Positions 32,505 through 42,433 of a stretch of DNA of 64,000 nt are shown one piece after another. The stretch spans positions 558,001 to 622,000 of the forward strand of contig JALJCQ010000014.1 in NCBI GenBank assembly GCA_023091665.1, written 5' to 3'. The translations under genes were made by a program, and so were the position numbers. Under the pieces are notes generated by a model, which searched no databases, was not told the DNA's origin, and saw nothing but the letters and a program-made list of their open reading frames with translations. Every line of letters begins with the position of its first letter. Position 1 is the first letter of the stretch. This DNA comes from Pythium myriotylum (Eukaryota > Oomycota > Peronosporomycetes > Pythiales > Pythiaceae).

Positions 32505-34384
32505 CGGTCCTCTCGCGGCCTGGGGTCTGCTTCCTGTCTACCAAATACTCGACTGTTTTGTGAGGTGAGTGTGTACCGTGGCCACGCGCCAAATGAGGAC
32601 AGTATCCGGTGGGTAATCGCGGTTGGGAAAGTGTTGTAAAAGGCCGAGGCAGCTCAGCCGCTTTTGGTGGGTGGCGTTCGGATTCTGGGTTGTGACTTCG
32701 TCTCGAGATCGTCCAATTTCCCGCGGAGAGATGGAAGTTGAGGGAATTCCACCTCAACTGGGTAAAATGCAGCGCTGACTTCATTATTTCTTGCCAAAAA
32801 ACAGGCGCTTGAGGGAGATGTACCCACATGCGATATCACTGTAAACTGTACTGTACCAAATTCACCCCGTCGGACCTGGGCAGCTTCGACTGCGGAAGGA
32901 ACCGAAGCGGTTGAACATGCACGTGCTGTGGCGCACACATATCGACAACGTCAAAGTCAGGAAGGGTTGATGATGCTCAATCACCCAACGTACACTCACT
33001 CCAGTATGGCAATGATCGAGAAGCACGAGCCCAGTCCAAACACCATCTCCGAATCAGACCATCGTACCGTTGTGATCGTGGACGCGTTGAGATCTGTGAA
33101 TCAGCTACGGTACAATAGCTTGCAAAACGCGCGGAAACTCCCGCGAAACTCGAGGCAGTTCCATCAGCTTCAACAACTCTCGATGCTCTGTTTACTGCGA
33201 TTCCCAGATTCCTCGCGACGATGAAGTTCGACGCTGCCCTGTCAGGCACGCACGAGCGATCCTCGACACGCTTATACCCCTTAGCCTCTTTGTCGGAGAA
33301 CAGTCAACTCGCAGCGCACTCTCTTGTCAAATCGACTGAATGCAGACGAAAGAAAACAATGTATGAGCATGAGTCCCGCGACGAGCTCGCCACATCACAA
33401 CTCGGACCAATCGCTTCGACCCTTCATCCAAGGGCAAACGTAAGCGACGAAGTCGCCACTGAACAAACAATCTCACGGCGAAGCCCCATGAAAAGCAGAT
33501 TGTGGCAAAAACGAGAATTCAGACGCACTATGCGTCTCTTCTTCAGCTCTTCCTTGAGCTGTGGACCGTCATCTCTGTGTAGAGTCATTGTTGATTGAAG
33601 TGAGACCTTCAACCGATCACACCTCCTCGGTGCAAAGCCTTACATGCACTAAGGACGATCTTCTCTCTGGCAGTCCCACTCACTCAAGGTCTTGGTGGTC
33701 TGGCTCTGTGTGGTCGGAACTGGTGCGATGCTGCAAGAGGGCGGATGTGGACCCAACATGTCACAAGTGAAGCCAAGCTGAACTCAAAAGTCTCACCTAC
33801 AAATCAGGGAACCTAAAAATCAACCTACAAACCTGCATCTTCGGACCTCGGTTTCTTGCGCATGCAGTTCAGTCGGCGACGACAGGCGTGGGATTCCCTC
33901 CCGCGACATCGCCGTTAGTTTCGACGTAGGGACGACGCGACTTTTCGAGCCGTCAACGCAACGAAATACAACAAACAGCTCTCTCTCTCTCTCTCTCTCC
34001 CTCCCTCTCTCTCTCTCTCTCTCTCTCCTGGGCTCAGACAATTGCTCGATCTCCAACTGGTGGGTCCAGGCGTTTCTTCGTCCCCCACCATCAGCTCAAC
34101 GGTCGCTGCGCTCTTGGTGATCGTTCGAGGTCCCTCCAGGTACCTCGTTCGAGTAACATCTGATCTCGAGCTCACTTGCCTTTTCAACAACCAATCAGAA
34201 CACGTAAATCATGATTTTGGCCAATCCAAAGTCCATGCGACGAAACTTGAACGGCTCATCTGGCTCCTGCACCTTCGCGTCGGCCAATTGACGTGGCCGT
34301 GTAACAGTCGAGCGTTGCGTTCGCTTCCTGAATTCCGCCCCAAAAATTCAGGTCCCGCCGGCAGTAAATATCACGCGGCCGGCG
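32505..34384. other. Intergenic between kinase 2 and the first MATE gene
   Basis: No coding region supported. Both flanking genes diverge from here, so their promoters lie within. A CT-rich microsatellite is present near the middle. Confidence 0.5.
33979..34027. repeat. (CT)n microsatellite
   Basis: About 49 nt of CT dinucleotides with two ccctcc interruptions, some 360 nt upstream of the first MATE ATG. Pyrimidine-rich promoter tracts are common, so a regulatory role is possible but not shown. Confidence 0.85.
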
Positions 34385-36046
34385 ATGGCGGCCAATGAGA
34401 GTGAGAGCGCTTCTTCTCCGGAAAGAGCTAAAGATCCCATGGGAGCTACGTCGGTGCCGCTCACGGTGCTGCCGCCGCTCTCGACGGCGAGCGAGGCGAG
34501 CGTGCGCGACCTCGAACAGCAGGAGCTCGTGACAACACACTCGCCGGCGACGTGCGCCAAGCCCAAGCGACTCAAAGAAGATCTCGTCACGGAGACCGAG
34601 AAACCCGCAGGTGGAAAGAGTGAAGCAAATGCGACCAAGAAAAGACAGTACGAGAAGCTGGAGCAGCCCGCCGAGCCGCTGACGACATCAGTTGAGCTCA
34701 AGAAACTGTGGACTTTGTCGCTGCCCATCGTGTTCACGTACGTACTCGAGTTTCTGCCTGGTGTCGTCAGCATCATGCTCGTGGGAAAGATGGACTCGCC
34801 CAAGACCAAGGAATACGTAGACGGCGCGACGCTCTCGTCAATGTTCATCTACCTTTCAGGCGAGGCGCCCGGCTTTGGCCTCGCGACTGCGCTCGACACG
34901 CTCTGCTCGCAAGCTTTCGGTGCGGGCAAGCCGAAAAAGATTGGTATATCCTTCCAGACGGGCATCCTCGTGCTCGCGGTCGTGCTAGCACCCGTGTTTT
35001 GGCTCAATTGGCACTCGGCATACTTTCTCACCGGCATGCACCAACCGGAGGAAGTTGCAGAGCTTGCCGGTGAGTTCAGCCACCTGCTATTACTTGGACT
35101 TCCGTTTCTTTTCCTCTACGAGCTGCTCAAGAAAGTGCTCCAAGCCCAAAATATTGTGGCGCCGATGGTGTGGATCGCCATCTTCAGCAACATCGTGAAT
35201 ATCGGCCTCGGTGTCTATTTTACGTGGTATACTCCGCTCGGGTACCATGGTGCAGCGCTCGCGCGGTCAATCTCCAACATCGTGCTCCCGCTGGCGACGA
35301 TTCCTTACTTTATGTGGAAGCCAGAAAACTTTTTTGCATGGTGGCCTGGCTGGCAACCTCGGGCTGCGCTTCAACATGTCCGCGTGTTTCTCACGCTAGG
35401 TATCCCCGGTATGTTCATGCTCGTGCTTGAGTGGCTCTCGTACGAGATCATGGCCGTGTTCGTTGGGCTGCTGCCCAACAGCGTCGTCGCGATCAGCGTA
35501 CACTCGGTTCTCTCTACAGTCGCGAATATCGCGTTCCACTTCTTCATCGGCGTCGGCGTCGCCACCAACGTGCTCGTGGGTAACTACGTTGGCAGCGGCC
35601 AGCGCGACCACGCGAAGACAGCGTCCAACCTCGGAATGCTCGTTTCGCTCGCCATCGCAGTGGGACTTGTCGTAACTATCGCGGTGGCTCATCGGTCACT
35701 CCCAGAGATGTTCATCAACGACGAAGAATCGGTTGAGATGGCATCGGTGGCAATCCTGTGCCTCATTCCGTTCGAAATTTTGGACGCCGCCAATTGCGTC
35801 ATGCAAGGAGTATTCCGAGGCACGGGGCGTCAAACGTTCGCAGCCGCGGTGAACCTGCTCTGCTATTTCGTGATCGGCCTGCCTTGTGGCTTCGTACTCG
35901 CTTTCCAGTTCCGACTAGGTGTGCAAGGCTTCTGGCTCGGTCTCACTATCGGCTACCTCTGTAGCGTGGGCTTGTCCTTCTACAAGATTTGGCACACCAA
36001 TTGGGACACCATGGTTGAAGATGCCAAGGAACGGACCGAATTATAA
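34385..36046 (+). CDS. MATE family efflux transporter 1
   Basis: 553 residues from ATG at 34385, single exon. A hydrophilic N-terminus of about 100 residues precedes twelve predicted membrane segments beginning with LWTLSLPIVFTYVLEFLPG. Family signatures include ALDTLCSQAFGAGK after the second segment, NIVAPMVWIAIFSN in the middle, and in the second half VGNYVGSGQRDHAK and CVMQGVFRGTGRQ, the latter two typical of eukaryotic MATE proteins. These export organic cations, drugs or xenobiotics in exchange for H+ or Na+, usually at the plasma membrane or a vacuole; the substrate here is unknown. Tandem with a second MATE gene 613 nt downstream on the same strand. Confidence 0.93.
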   Translation: MAANESESASSPERAKDPMGATSVPLTVLPPLSTASEASVRDLEQQELVTTHSPATCAKPKRLKEDLVTETEKPAGGKSEANATKKRQYEKLEQPAEPLTTSVELKKLWTLSLPIVFTYVLEFLPGVVSIMLVGKMDSPKTKEYVDGATLSSMFIYLSGEAPGFGLATALDTLCSQAFGAGKPKKIGISFQTGILVLAVVLAPVFWLNWHSAYFLTGMHQPEEVAELAGEFSHLLLLGLPFLFLYELLKKVLQAQNIVAPMVWIAIFSNIVNIGLGVYFTWYTPLGYHGAALARSISNIVLPLATIPYFMWKPENFFAWWPGWQPRAALQHVRVFLTLGIPGMFMLVLEWLSYEIMAVFVGLLPNSVVAISVHSVLSTVANIAFHFFIGVGVATNVLVGNYVGSGQRDHAKTASNLGMLVSLAIAVGLVVTIAVAHRSLPEMFINDEESVEMASVAILCLIPFEILDAANCVMQGVFRGTGRQTFAAAVNLLCYFVIGLPCGFVLAFQFRLGVQGFWLGLTIGYLCSVGLSFYKIWHTNWDTMVEDAKERTEL

Positions 36047-36658
36047 CCGCTAGACTCTCTTGCTATACTATCTACTAGTACTCACGAACCAAAAAAGTCA
36101 TCCAACAACGTAATTTACTCTCCCAAAGCGGAGCACTTTATTTTCAAGACTGGTTTAGTCTCGATTTTTTCATGTAGAGTCGCCAAATCAGTGTCGCTTC
36201 GGACTACCATTTGGCTTCCTGGCGCATTCCTACAACGATCCGCCGAACCGTCTCAGATTAAAACGACGGAAGACCTCCTCACATGTACTGCTGAGCTCTC
36301 ATGGGATATACGTAGCAGCGTCGATTCCAGTTCCATCCGTCCAGAGTGGATCTTCCTGCATCTGCACTGGTGTGACTGATGCAAATCCAAGTCATGTCGC
36401 CTTTTTGACAAGAAATACCTCTTGGAACTGGGCCCAATATAGCGTGACTGGACTCAAAGAGCCATATCAATACACCACTCTTTCTCCTGGTCCGAATGGG
36501 ATCGAGTTGCTGCGAAATTTGAGCCCATGAGTGGTTTCACCTTTGCCCACAGATGATGGCGTGAAACGTCCCATGGATTATTTCTCACGCGCCTGCTCCG
36601 TCAGTATGGCTACGAGTGAGAAGTGCTCTCGAGTGGCCACTCCCCGACATCTCCCGAC
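36047..36658. other. Spacer between the MATE genes
   Basis: No gene. Must hold the terminator of the first and the promoter of the second MATE gene. ATG at 36606 opens another frame that resembles the N-terminus of MATE 1 weakly (MATSEKCS), which may mean an indel shortened the N-terminus of MATE 2. Confidence 0.5.
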
Positions 36659-38299
36659 ATGGGAGCCTCTGCGGTCATGTCTGTGTCCACAGACGTAGCG
36701 ACCGTTGCTCCACTGTCCACGTCCAGCATCGCGAGCCTGCGCGACCTCGAGAAGCAAGATCTTGTCTCACACTCGCCGGGAGCGTCATCTTCTTACATCC
36801 ATAAAGCAAGCGACAAAGCTCTCGACGATGAGGACGATAGATCAGGACACACGTCTATAGAGCTCACAAAGGCCAAGTACCTCAAGCTGCCGACAGCTAA
36901 GGTGGTCGAGCTGCCCAACGCTTCGACCGAGTTGGGAAAGTTATGCTCGCTGTCGGTGCCTATTGTGATCACATACGTGCTCGAGATCCTGCCTGAGGTT
37001 GTGAGCATCATGCTCGTGGGCCGCATCGACTCGCCGCTTACAAAGGAGTACGTGGACGCTGCGACACTGTCATCGATGTTCCTCTCCATCACGGGCGAGG
37101 CCCCCGGGCTGGGGCTGGCCACAGCACTCGACACGCTCTGCTCCCAGTCATACGGCGCTGGCAAGTTGCGCCGCATCGGCGTGTCCTTCCAGACAGGAGT
37201 GTTCGTGCTAGCTGTGGCCTACGTCCCGATCTTCTGGCTCAATTACCACACGGCCCACTTCTTGACTGCCATGGACCAGCCCGACGACGTTGCCAAGCTC
37301 GCGGGGCAGTTTACGCGACTGTTGCTTCCTGGGCTACCGTTTCTTTTCCTCTACGAGCTGCTCAAGAAGACGCTACAGACGCAGAACATCGTCGCGCCCA
37401 TGGTCTGGATCGCAGTCATCAGCAATGCCGTCAACATCCTGCTGGGAGTATATTTTGCGTGGTACACGTCGCTGGGCTTCGCCGGTGCCGCAATCGCTCG
37501 GTCCATCTCGAACATGGTTCTCCCGCTAGCAGCAATCCCCTACTTCCTTTGGAGACCTGAGAGCTTCAACACATGGTGGCCCGGCTGGCAGCCTCGTGAA
37601 GTGTTGTGTCATGTGAGGACATTTCTGGGACTGGGCATCCCGGGCATGTTCATGATTGTGCTCGAGTGGTTCTCGTACGACATCATGTCCGTGCTCGTCG
37701 CTTTCTTGCCCAACAGCGTCGTGGCTATCAGCGTGCACTCGGTTTTGTCCAACATCGCCAACATCGCCTTCCGCTTTTACATGGGCGTCGGCATCGCAAC
37801 CAACGTACTCGTGGGCAACTACGTGGGCTGCGGACAGCGAGAGCATGCCAAGATGGCGTGTAACCTCGGCATGTTATTGGCCGCAAGCATTGCATTCCTG
37901 CTCGTCGTGGCCATCGCATTGGGCCACCAGGTTCTGCCAACCGTATTCATCAACGACGAGGAGTCGGTCAAGATGGCCTCCGTGGCCATCCTCTACCTCA
38001 TTCCGTTCGAGATGTTGGACGCGGTCAACTGCATCATGCAGGGCGTCTTCCGAGGCACAGGCCGCCAGACGTTTGCAGCGCTCGTAAACCTCCTGTGCTA
38101 TTTCGTGATTGGCCTGCCATGCGGCTTCTTCCTGGCGTACCACTTGCAAATGGGCGTTCAAGGCTTCTGGCTGGGACTCACGGTCGGGTACTTTGGCAGC
38201 GCGACTGTGTCGGCCTTCAAGATCTGGCACACGAGCTGGGAGGCGCTGCCTGACGACAGCAGTGGCGAGGAAGATGGCGATACCTTCGCGTCGCTGTAA
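36659..38299 (+). CDS. MATE family efflux transporter 2
   Basis: 546 residues from ATG at 36659; the longer frame back to 36623 begins with GTG and was not used. Hydrophilic start of about 95 residues, then twelve membrane segments. It shares with MATE 1 the blocks ALDTLCSQSYGAGK, NIVAPMVWIAVISN, VGNYVGCGQREHAK and CIMQGVFRGTGRQ and the N-terminal SLRDLEKQDLV, so the two arose by tandem duplication. They differ throughout in both protein and silent sites, unlike the kinase and ATPase families in this window. The C-terminus is acidic (DDSSGEEDGD). Role as for MATE 1; substrate unknown. Confidence 0.93.
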   Translation: MGASAVMSVSTDVATVAPLSTSSIASLRDLEKQDLVSHSPGASSSYIHKASDKALDDEDDRSGHTSIELTKAKYLKLPTAKVVELPNASTELGKLCSLSVPIVITYVLEILPEVVSIMLVGRIDSPLTKEYVDAATLSSMFLSITGEAPGLGLATALDTLCSQSYGAGKLRRIGVSFQTGVFVLAVAYVPIFWLNYHTAHFLTAMDQPDDVAKLAGQFTRLLLPGLPFLFLYELLKKTLQTQNIVAPMVWIAVISNAVNILLGVYFAWYTSLGFAGAAIARSISNMVLPLAAIPYFLWRPESFNTWWPGWQPREVLCHVRTFLGLGIPGMFMIVLEWFSYDIMSVLVAFLPNSVVAISVHSVLSNIANIAFRFYMGVGIATNVLVGNYVGCGQREHAKMACNLGMLLAASIAFLLVVAIALGHQVLPTVFINDEESVKMASVAILYLIPFEMLDAVNCIMQGVFRGTGRQTFAALVNLLCYFVIGLPCGFFLAYHLQMGVQGFWLGLTVGYFGSATVSAFKIWHTSWEALPDDSSGEEDGDTFASL

Positions 38300-39473
38300 T
38301 CGGCTCACGCCACTAATTTAATTCTCGATCGCGCGAGCAAAAATATTTGAAGCATGAGCATGTCGCTGCATTGCGTGGTAAACGTCCATAATACCGTATG
38401 CAGCTCTTGCACCTTGTGCAGATCCTTCGTCTGGTTGGATTGATGGCTGCTGCAAGTCCGTGGAAACTCACGCTGTCTTTTGCCAGGAGCGACACAGATT
38501 TGCCCGCCTAACTCAATCACGGAACTGCGGGACGTCTCTCGATCTTTGTGGGTCGCGGTTCGGGCTCTTGATGGCTGCCAAGCCCTGTCCACCCGCATCA
38601 GGTGCTGGTCGTGTGTCCGTAAACCGGATGAGGCGGCGTTGCCAGCAGCTGAGAACGGGATCCAAGATCTTCACCCACGCTAGGAACAGGACAGGCAGCG
38701 AGCGAGGAAAATGGAGTAAACTTTCAAGCAGCGGCTTTCGGAGAGGATCCTCTCCTTTCGTCGCTTTTACGAAGGTTCCTATCCCCGAACTAGACCACTT
38801 TGTCTGGCCATCTACCTAGTCGACAGAGGGAGGAGGAGCTCGGTTGACCCACCGAGAGCCTGTCACGCCTGGATAATCCCGAGACTCCCATACTGTCATA
38901 GACCTCGCCACGCCTTGCCATGGGACATGGGGAGACACATAACCTCGCAGAGAGCTGGAGAGATCGACAGGAAGCAGCGTCGCACGGAATCAATCGTAAT
39001 CACGCCCAGATTGCTCCTCACTCTAATATCGACCAACGATGACTTGACGTCTCGTCAATCTTCATGTACCATGTTATCAAAATATGGTATGATATCTAAA
39101 CACTACCTATTATAGCTATATATTTTATATACCTTCTTTTGATATATTACGTAAAATCTACAATTACCTTATTTGGATATTTTACCATCTGGGGATGGTA
39201 TCGGAGACCGTAGCTCGTTGGTCTGAGTCGCCTGTCTTGCAAAGCGGAGGAGCGCACGGCGGCTGATGTGTCCCAGCCATGGGAAAGGCTGCAAGTGGAC
39301 GTCGTTGTCGGTTGATTGATGTACACCGATACGGCGGCAGCTGCCGATACCCAGGAAGCTTGATCTGGCCCGGCTTCTTCCCCGCCTTACTCTGTGATGA
39401 CGGCTTCCAATCCTCACGACCGAACAAGCTGTCCCCGTGTTCAAGACCACTCGCCATTTAACTGACTCGAGGG
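38300..39473. other. Intergenic between MATE 2 and kinase 3
   Basis: No gene supported. An AT-rich patch lies at about 39065-39190. Contains the promoter of kinase 3. Confidence 0.5.
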
Positions 39474-42042
39474 ATGGCCACGCCTCAGCCGAGTGCGAAC
39501 ACCACGCCGGGCTCCGGCTCAGGGTTCCACGGCTCGAACAGCGCCTCTGTGGACGGCGCGTTCTTCCTCACGTCGGCTTACAAGGACGGCGTGAGCGAGC
39601 TCGCGTCGCTGCAGTACAGTGCGTTCGATGCTTCGGTCGTGCCGTGCTCTGGGGACGCAGTCGTGATTACGAGGTCCTCAGCATTCAGCGGCAATGGCGC
39701 GTGCCCGATCAATTGGCCCGGCATCTCGTGTACGTGTCTCTCCAACTCGGCTGCCACGTCGGACAGCGAGTGGGTCTTCCGTGTAAAGTCCAAGCAGAGG
39801 ATACCTGCGACCACGGCCCCGCCATCCAAGCTGGATGTCAGCGCTGGTACGCTCGAGGTGAGCACCCTCGGACAGTTCGCGCTGCCCAAGAAAGTAAAGA
39901 CTCTGTGCGTACTCTCGCGCGTAAACAACTCGCAGCATCGTCATCCGGAGACTCATAGACGAGTCCCTCTCTTCGTAGGCGGCTTCTGGGTGACACGACG
40001 GACAAGCCACTCGACTTTGAGTTCGATCTCACGGCACCATATTCGCTCGACGGAACAGTCTCACTTGTCCTCTCCGAGAGTGAGAACTTCATCAGTGAAG
40101 TGTGCGTCGAAACTAACGCCTTTTCTCTCATCGATAGCACTGACATTGTCTGTGAATGTAGGGAGGTCGCAAACATTGGATTGGAGAACGTCTACATCTC
40201 CGATCAATTTCTCCCGCCATCAGTCTCACGTCTCACACTACGAAATTGCGGGATTTCGACATTGCCGTCGCCCTATCTATTTGCTCGATGGGCCAAGCTG
40301 CTCACGATGTGAGTAATTCTCTATCACACTGTGAGGTTTGCTCACCGATCGATGTGACTCAAGTGCGACTCGGTATGTGTTCTAGTGATTTTAGTGGAAA
40401 CAACTTGACCGATTGGTACAGCTCGGACGATACCGATCTCTCGAAAACTCCCACGGACCCGTGCACTGTCACTTCGCTGTGAGTGAAAGAAATTGTTCAC
40501 CATTTCCATCGGTTGTACCTGACCTCATGCATGTATAACGTAGAAACCTAGCACACAACAAACTCACGTCCATCCCAACATCACTAGCGTGGATGCAGAG
40601 CCTCCAGAATGTGTACGTTGCTATGCTAAGTGGCTGTTACAGTTTTTAGTGGACGCTAAAGGTTCGCTGCTTTCAGAAACATGTCCGGCAACCCTATCAC
40701 CAATTTCACTGTTGGGGAGGAACTCTACAACCGGATTTCGGGGCTTAAATCCTTCGCGTTCGATGGCATCGACACCTCTTCTGTCACGCCTAAAACTTGC
40801 CCAGACGGCTCGACAAGGAAACTAAGTGACAAGGTCACTCTATGTGTGATTTCTACAAACTCGTCCTCTAATACGTCGATGACGCTCGTCTGGGTTGCCA
40901 TCTTTGGTGGAGTGGTCATCGTGGCCCTCGTCATCGCACTTATTGCACTGCACAAGAAGAACCGAAAGAACAATCGAGACAAGGCCGTGAGTCGGACTTT
41001 AAATGATGACAGCTCGTTGCGGAGTGGATTCGAGTCAATTCCCGCCGTGCACAGCAACAACAGCTTGTCAATGGCGATGTCTGGTGGTTATAACACGTTG
41101 ATAGACACGGCAGTTCTAAATGACCCACTAATCATCACATCTCGACTCGACCACCACGAACTACGATTCGGAGAGCTCATCAAGCAAGGAGGTTTCGGCA
41201 CCGTCTACTCCGGAGTCTACAAGCGACGACGCGTCGCCATCAAGATGATCCGCAGCGAGTACTGGAACGACGTCAAGCTCGCCGAGTCCTTCCTCAAAGA
41301 GATCGCGCTCATGGCCTCGCTCCAGCACCCTCGCATCGTTGAGTACATCGGCTGTGCGTGGGAGAACGTGAAGACGCTGTCCATGGTGACCGAGCTGATG
41401 ACCCGTGGTGATCTTCGCGAGGTACTGCAGCAGTACAAACGAAGCAACATGAGTCTCACGTGGACCGACCACAAAGGCCGCATCGCTCTCCACGTGGCCG
41501 AGGCACTCCAGTACCTGCACACTCTGAGTCCGAAAGTGATCCATCGAGATCTCAAGTCCAAGAACATCCTCATCAACAACGACCTGGATGCCAAGCTGAC
41601 CGACTTTGGTATCTCTCGAGAAGGTCGTTTTGAGCAGACCCACATGACAGCAGGGATCGGTACGAGTTTCTGGATCGCACCCGAGGTGTTGGCGGGTCTA
41701 CGATACGACGAGCGAGCCGACATCTACTCGTTCGGCGTCGTGCTGAGTGAGATCGACACAGACGACTATCCATACTGGAACGAGGAGAGCGAGCGTGAGG
41801 ATCGGCAACAGCAGCAGGGCGCGACACAGGAAGGTCTGATCCTTCGCAAGGTGTTATCAGGGGAGATGCGTCCAGGGTTTTCTCGCGAGTGTCCCCAGGC
41901 GATTCGTATATTGGCGGAGAGGTGTTTGGAGGGCGAGCCGTCTCGTCGTCCGTCGTCCCGTGAGGTGGTGGAGTACTTGTCACCGCTCGTGGAGGCTCCC
42001 CGCGAGCTGCGCGAGCGACTGTGGGGTCTGCGTGCGTACTAA
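39474..42042 (+). CDS. LRR receptor-like TKL kinase 3
   Basis: Six exons: 39474-39904, 39979-40101, 40162-40308, 40386-40478, 40544-40612, 40677-42042; introns 60-77 nt, GT-AG; 742 residues. Cys-containing N-terminal region (GNGACPINWPGISCTC), LRR units (LTLRNCGISTLP, IDFSGNNLTDW, LNLAHNKLTSIP), a membrane segment near 356-379 (VWVAIFGGVVIVALVIALIA) and a kinase with GGFGTVYSG, VAIK, HRDLKSKN, DFG and APE intact. The kinase part matches kinase 4 nearly base for base and is close in protein to kinases 1 and 2, which read ENMKTL where this gene reads ENVKTL. No obvious signal peptide. Likely membrane signalling; ligand unknown. Confidence 0.88.
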
Positions 42043-42433
42043 GTCGGTTGGACTGTAGTACTGATAGAACTAGATATGTGTAAGTGAAGCGTAGTTTGGA
42101 GGCGATCGTCGCCAAAGGCCGTCAATCGATGTGCTGATGCCAGAAATACTGGCTCCACTTGGAGGACTGTTCAACTTTGTGCTTAGTCTCTGTCTGGCGG
42201 GCAAAGAGACAGGGAGGATCAACCAGACCCGCGCCCTTCATCATCGGATCGGGATCTGGCACCCATTGTTGCGAGGGTGGCATCGACGGATCGGCATGAC
42301 CCACGAAATTACTTCTGCCATGAAATCCAACATATCGGAACAATTAGTCAGTTCGCAAAACCGATAACAACGAGTTCCATTCGCGTTTGTCTTGGGCTGT
42401 TCACTCATCGAGCAGCCAAGAAGTAGAAACACG
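42043..42433. other. Spacer between kinases 3 and 4
   Basis: No gene. Only 391 nt separate the two kinase reading frames, so the promoter of kinase 4 must be compact. Confidence 0.5.

Noticed and set aside
36623..36658. Extended N-terminus of MATE 2
   Set aside because: Begins with GTG; the first in-frame ATG is 36659 and aligns with an internal Met-Gly-Ala of MATE 1.
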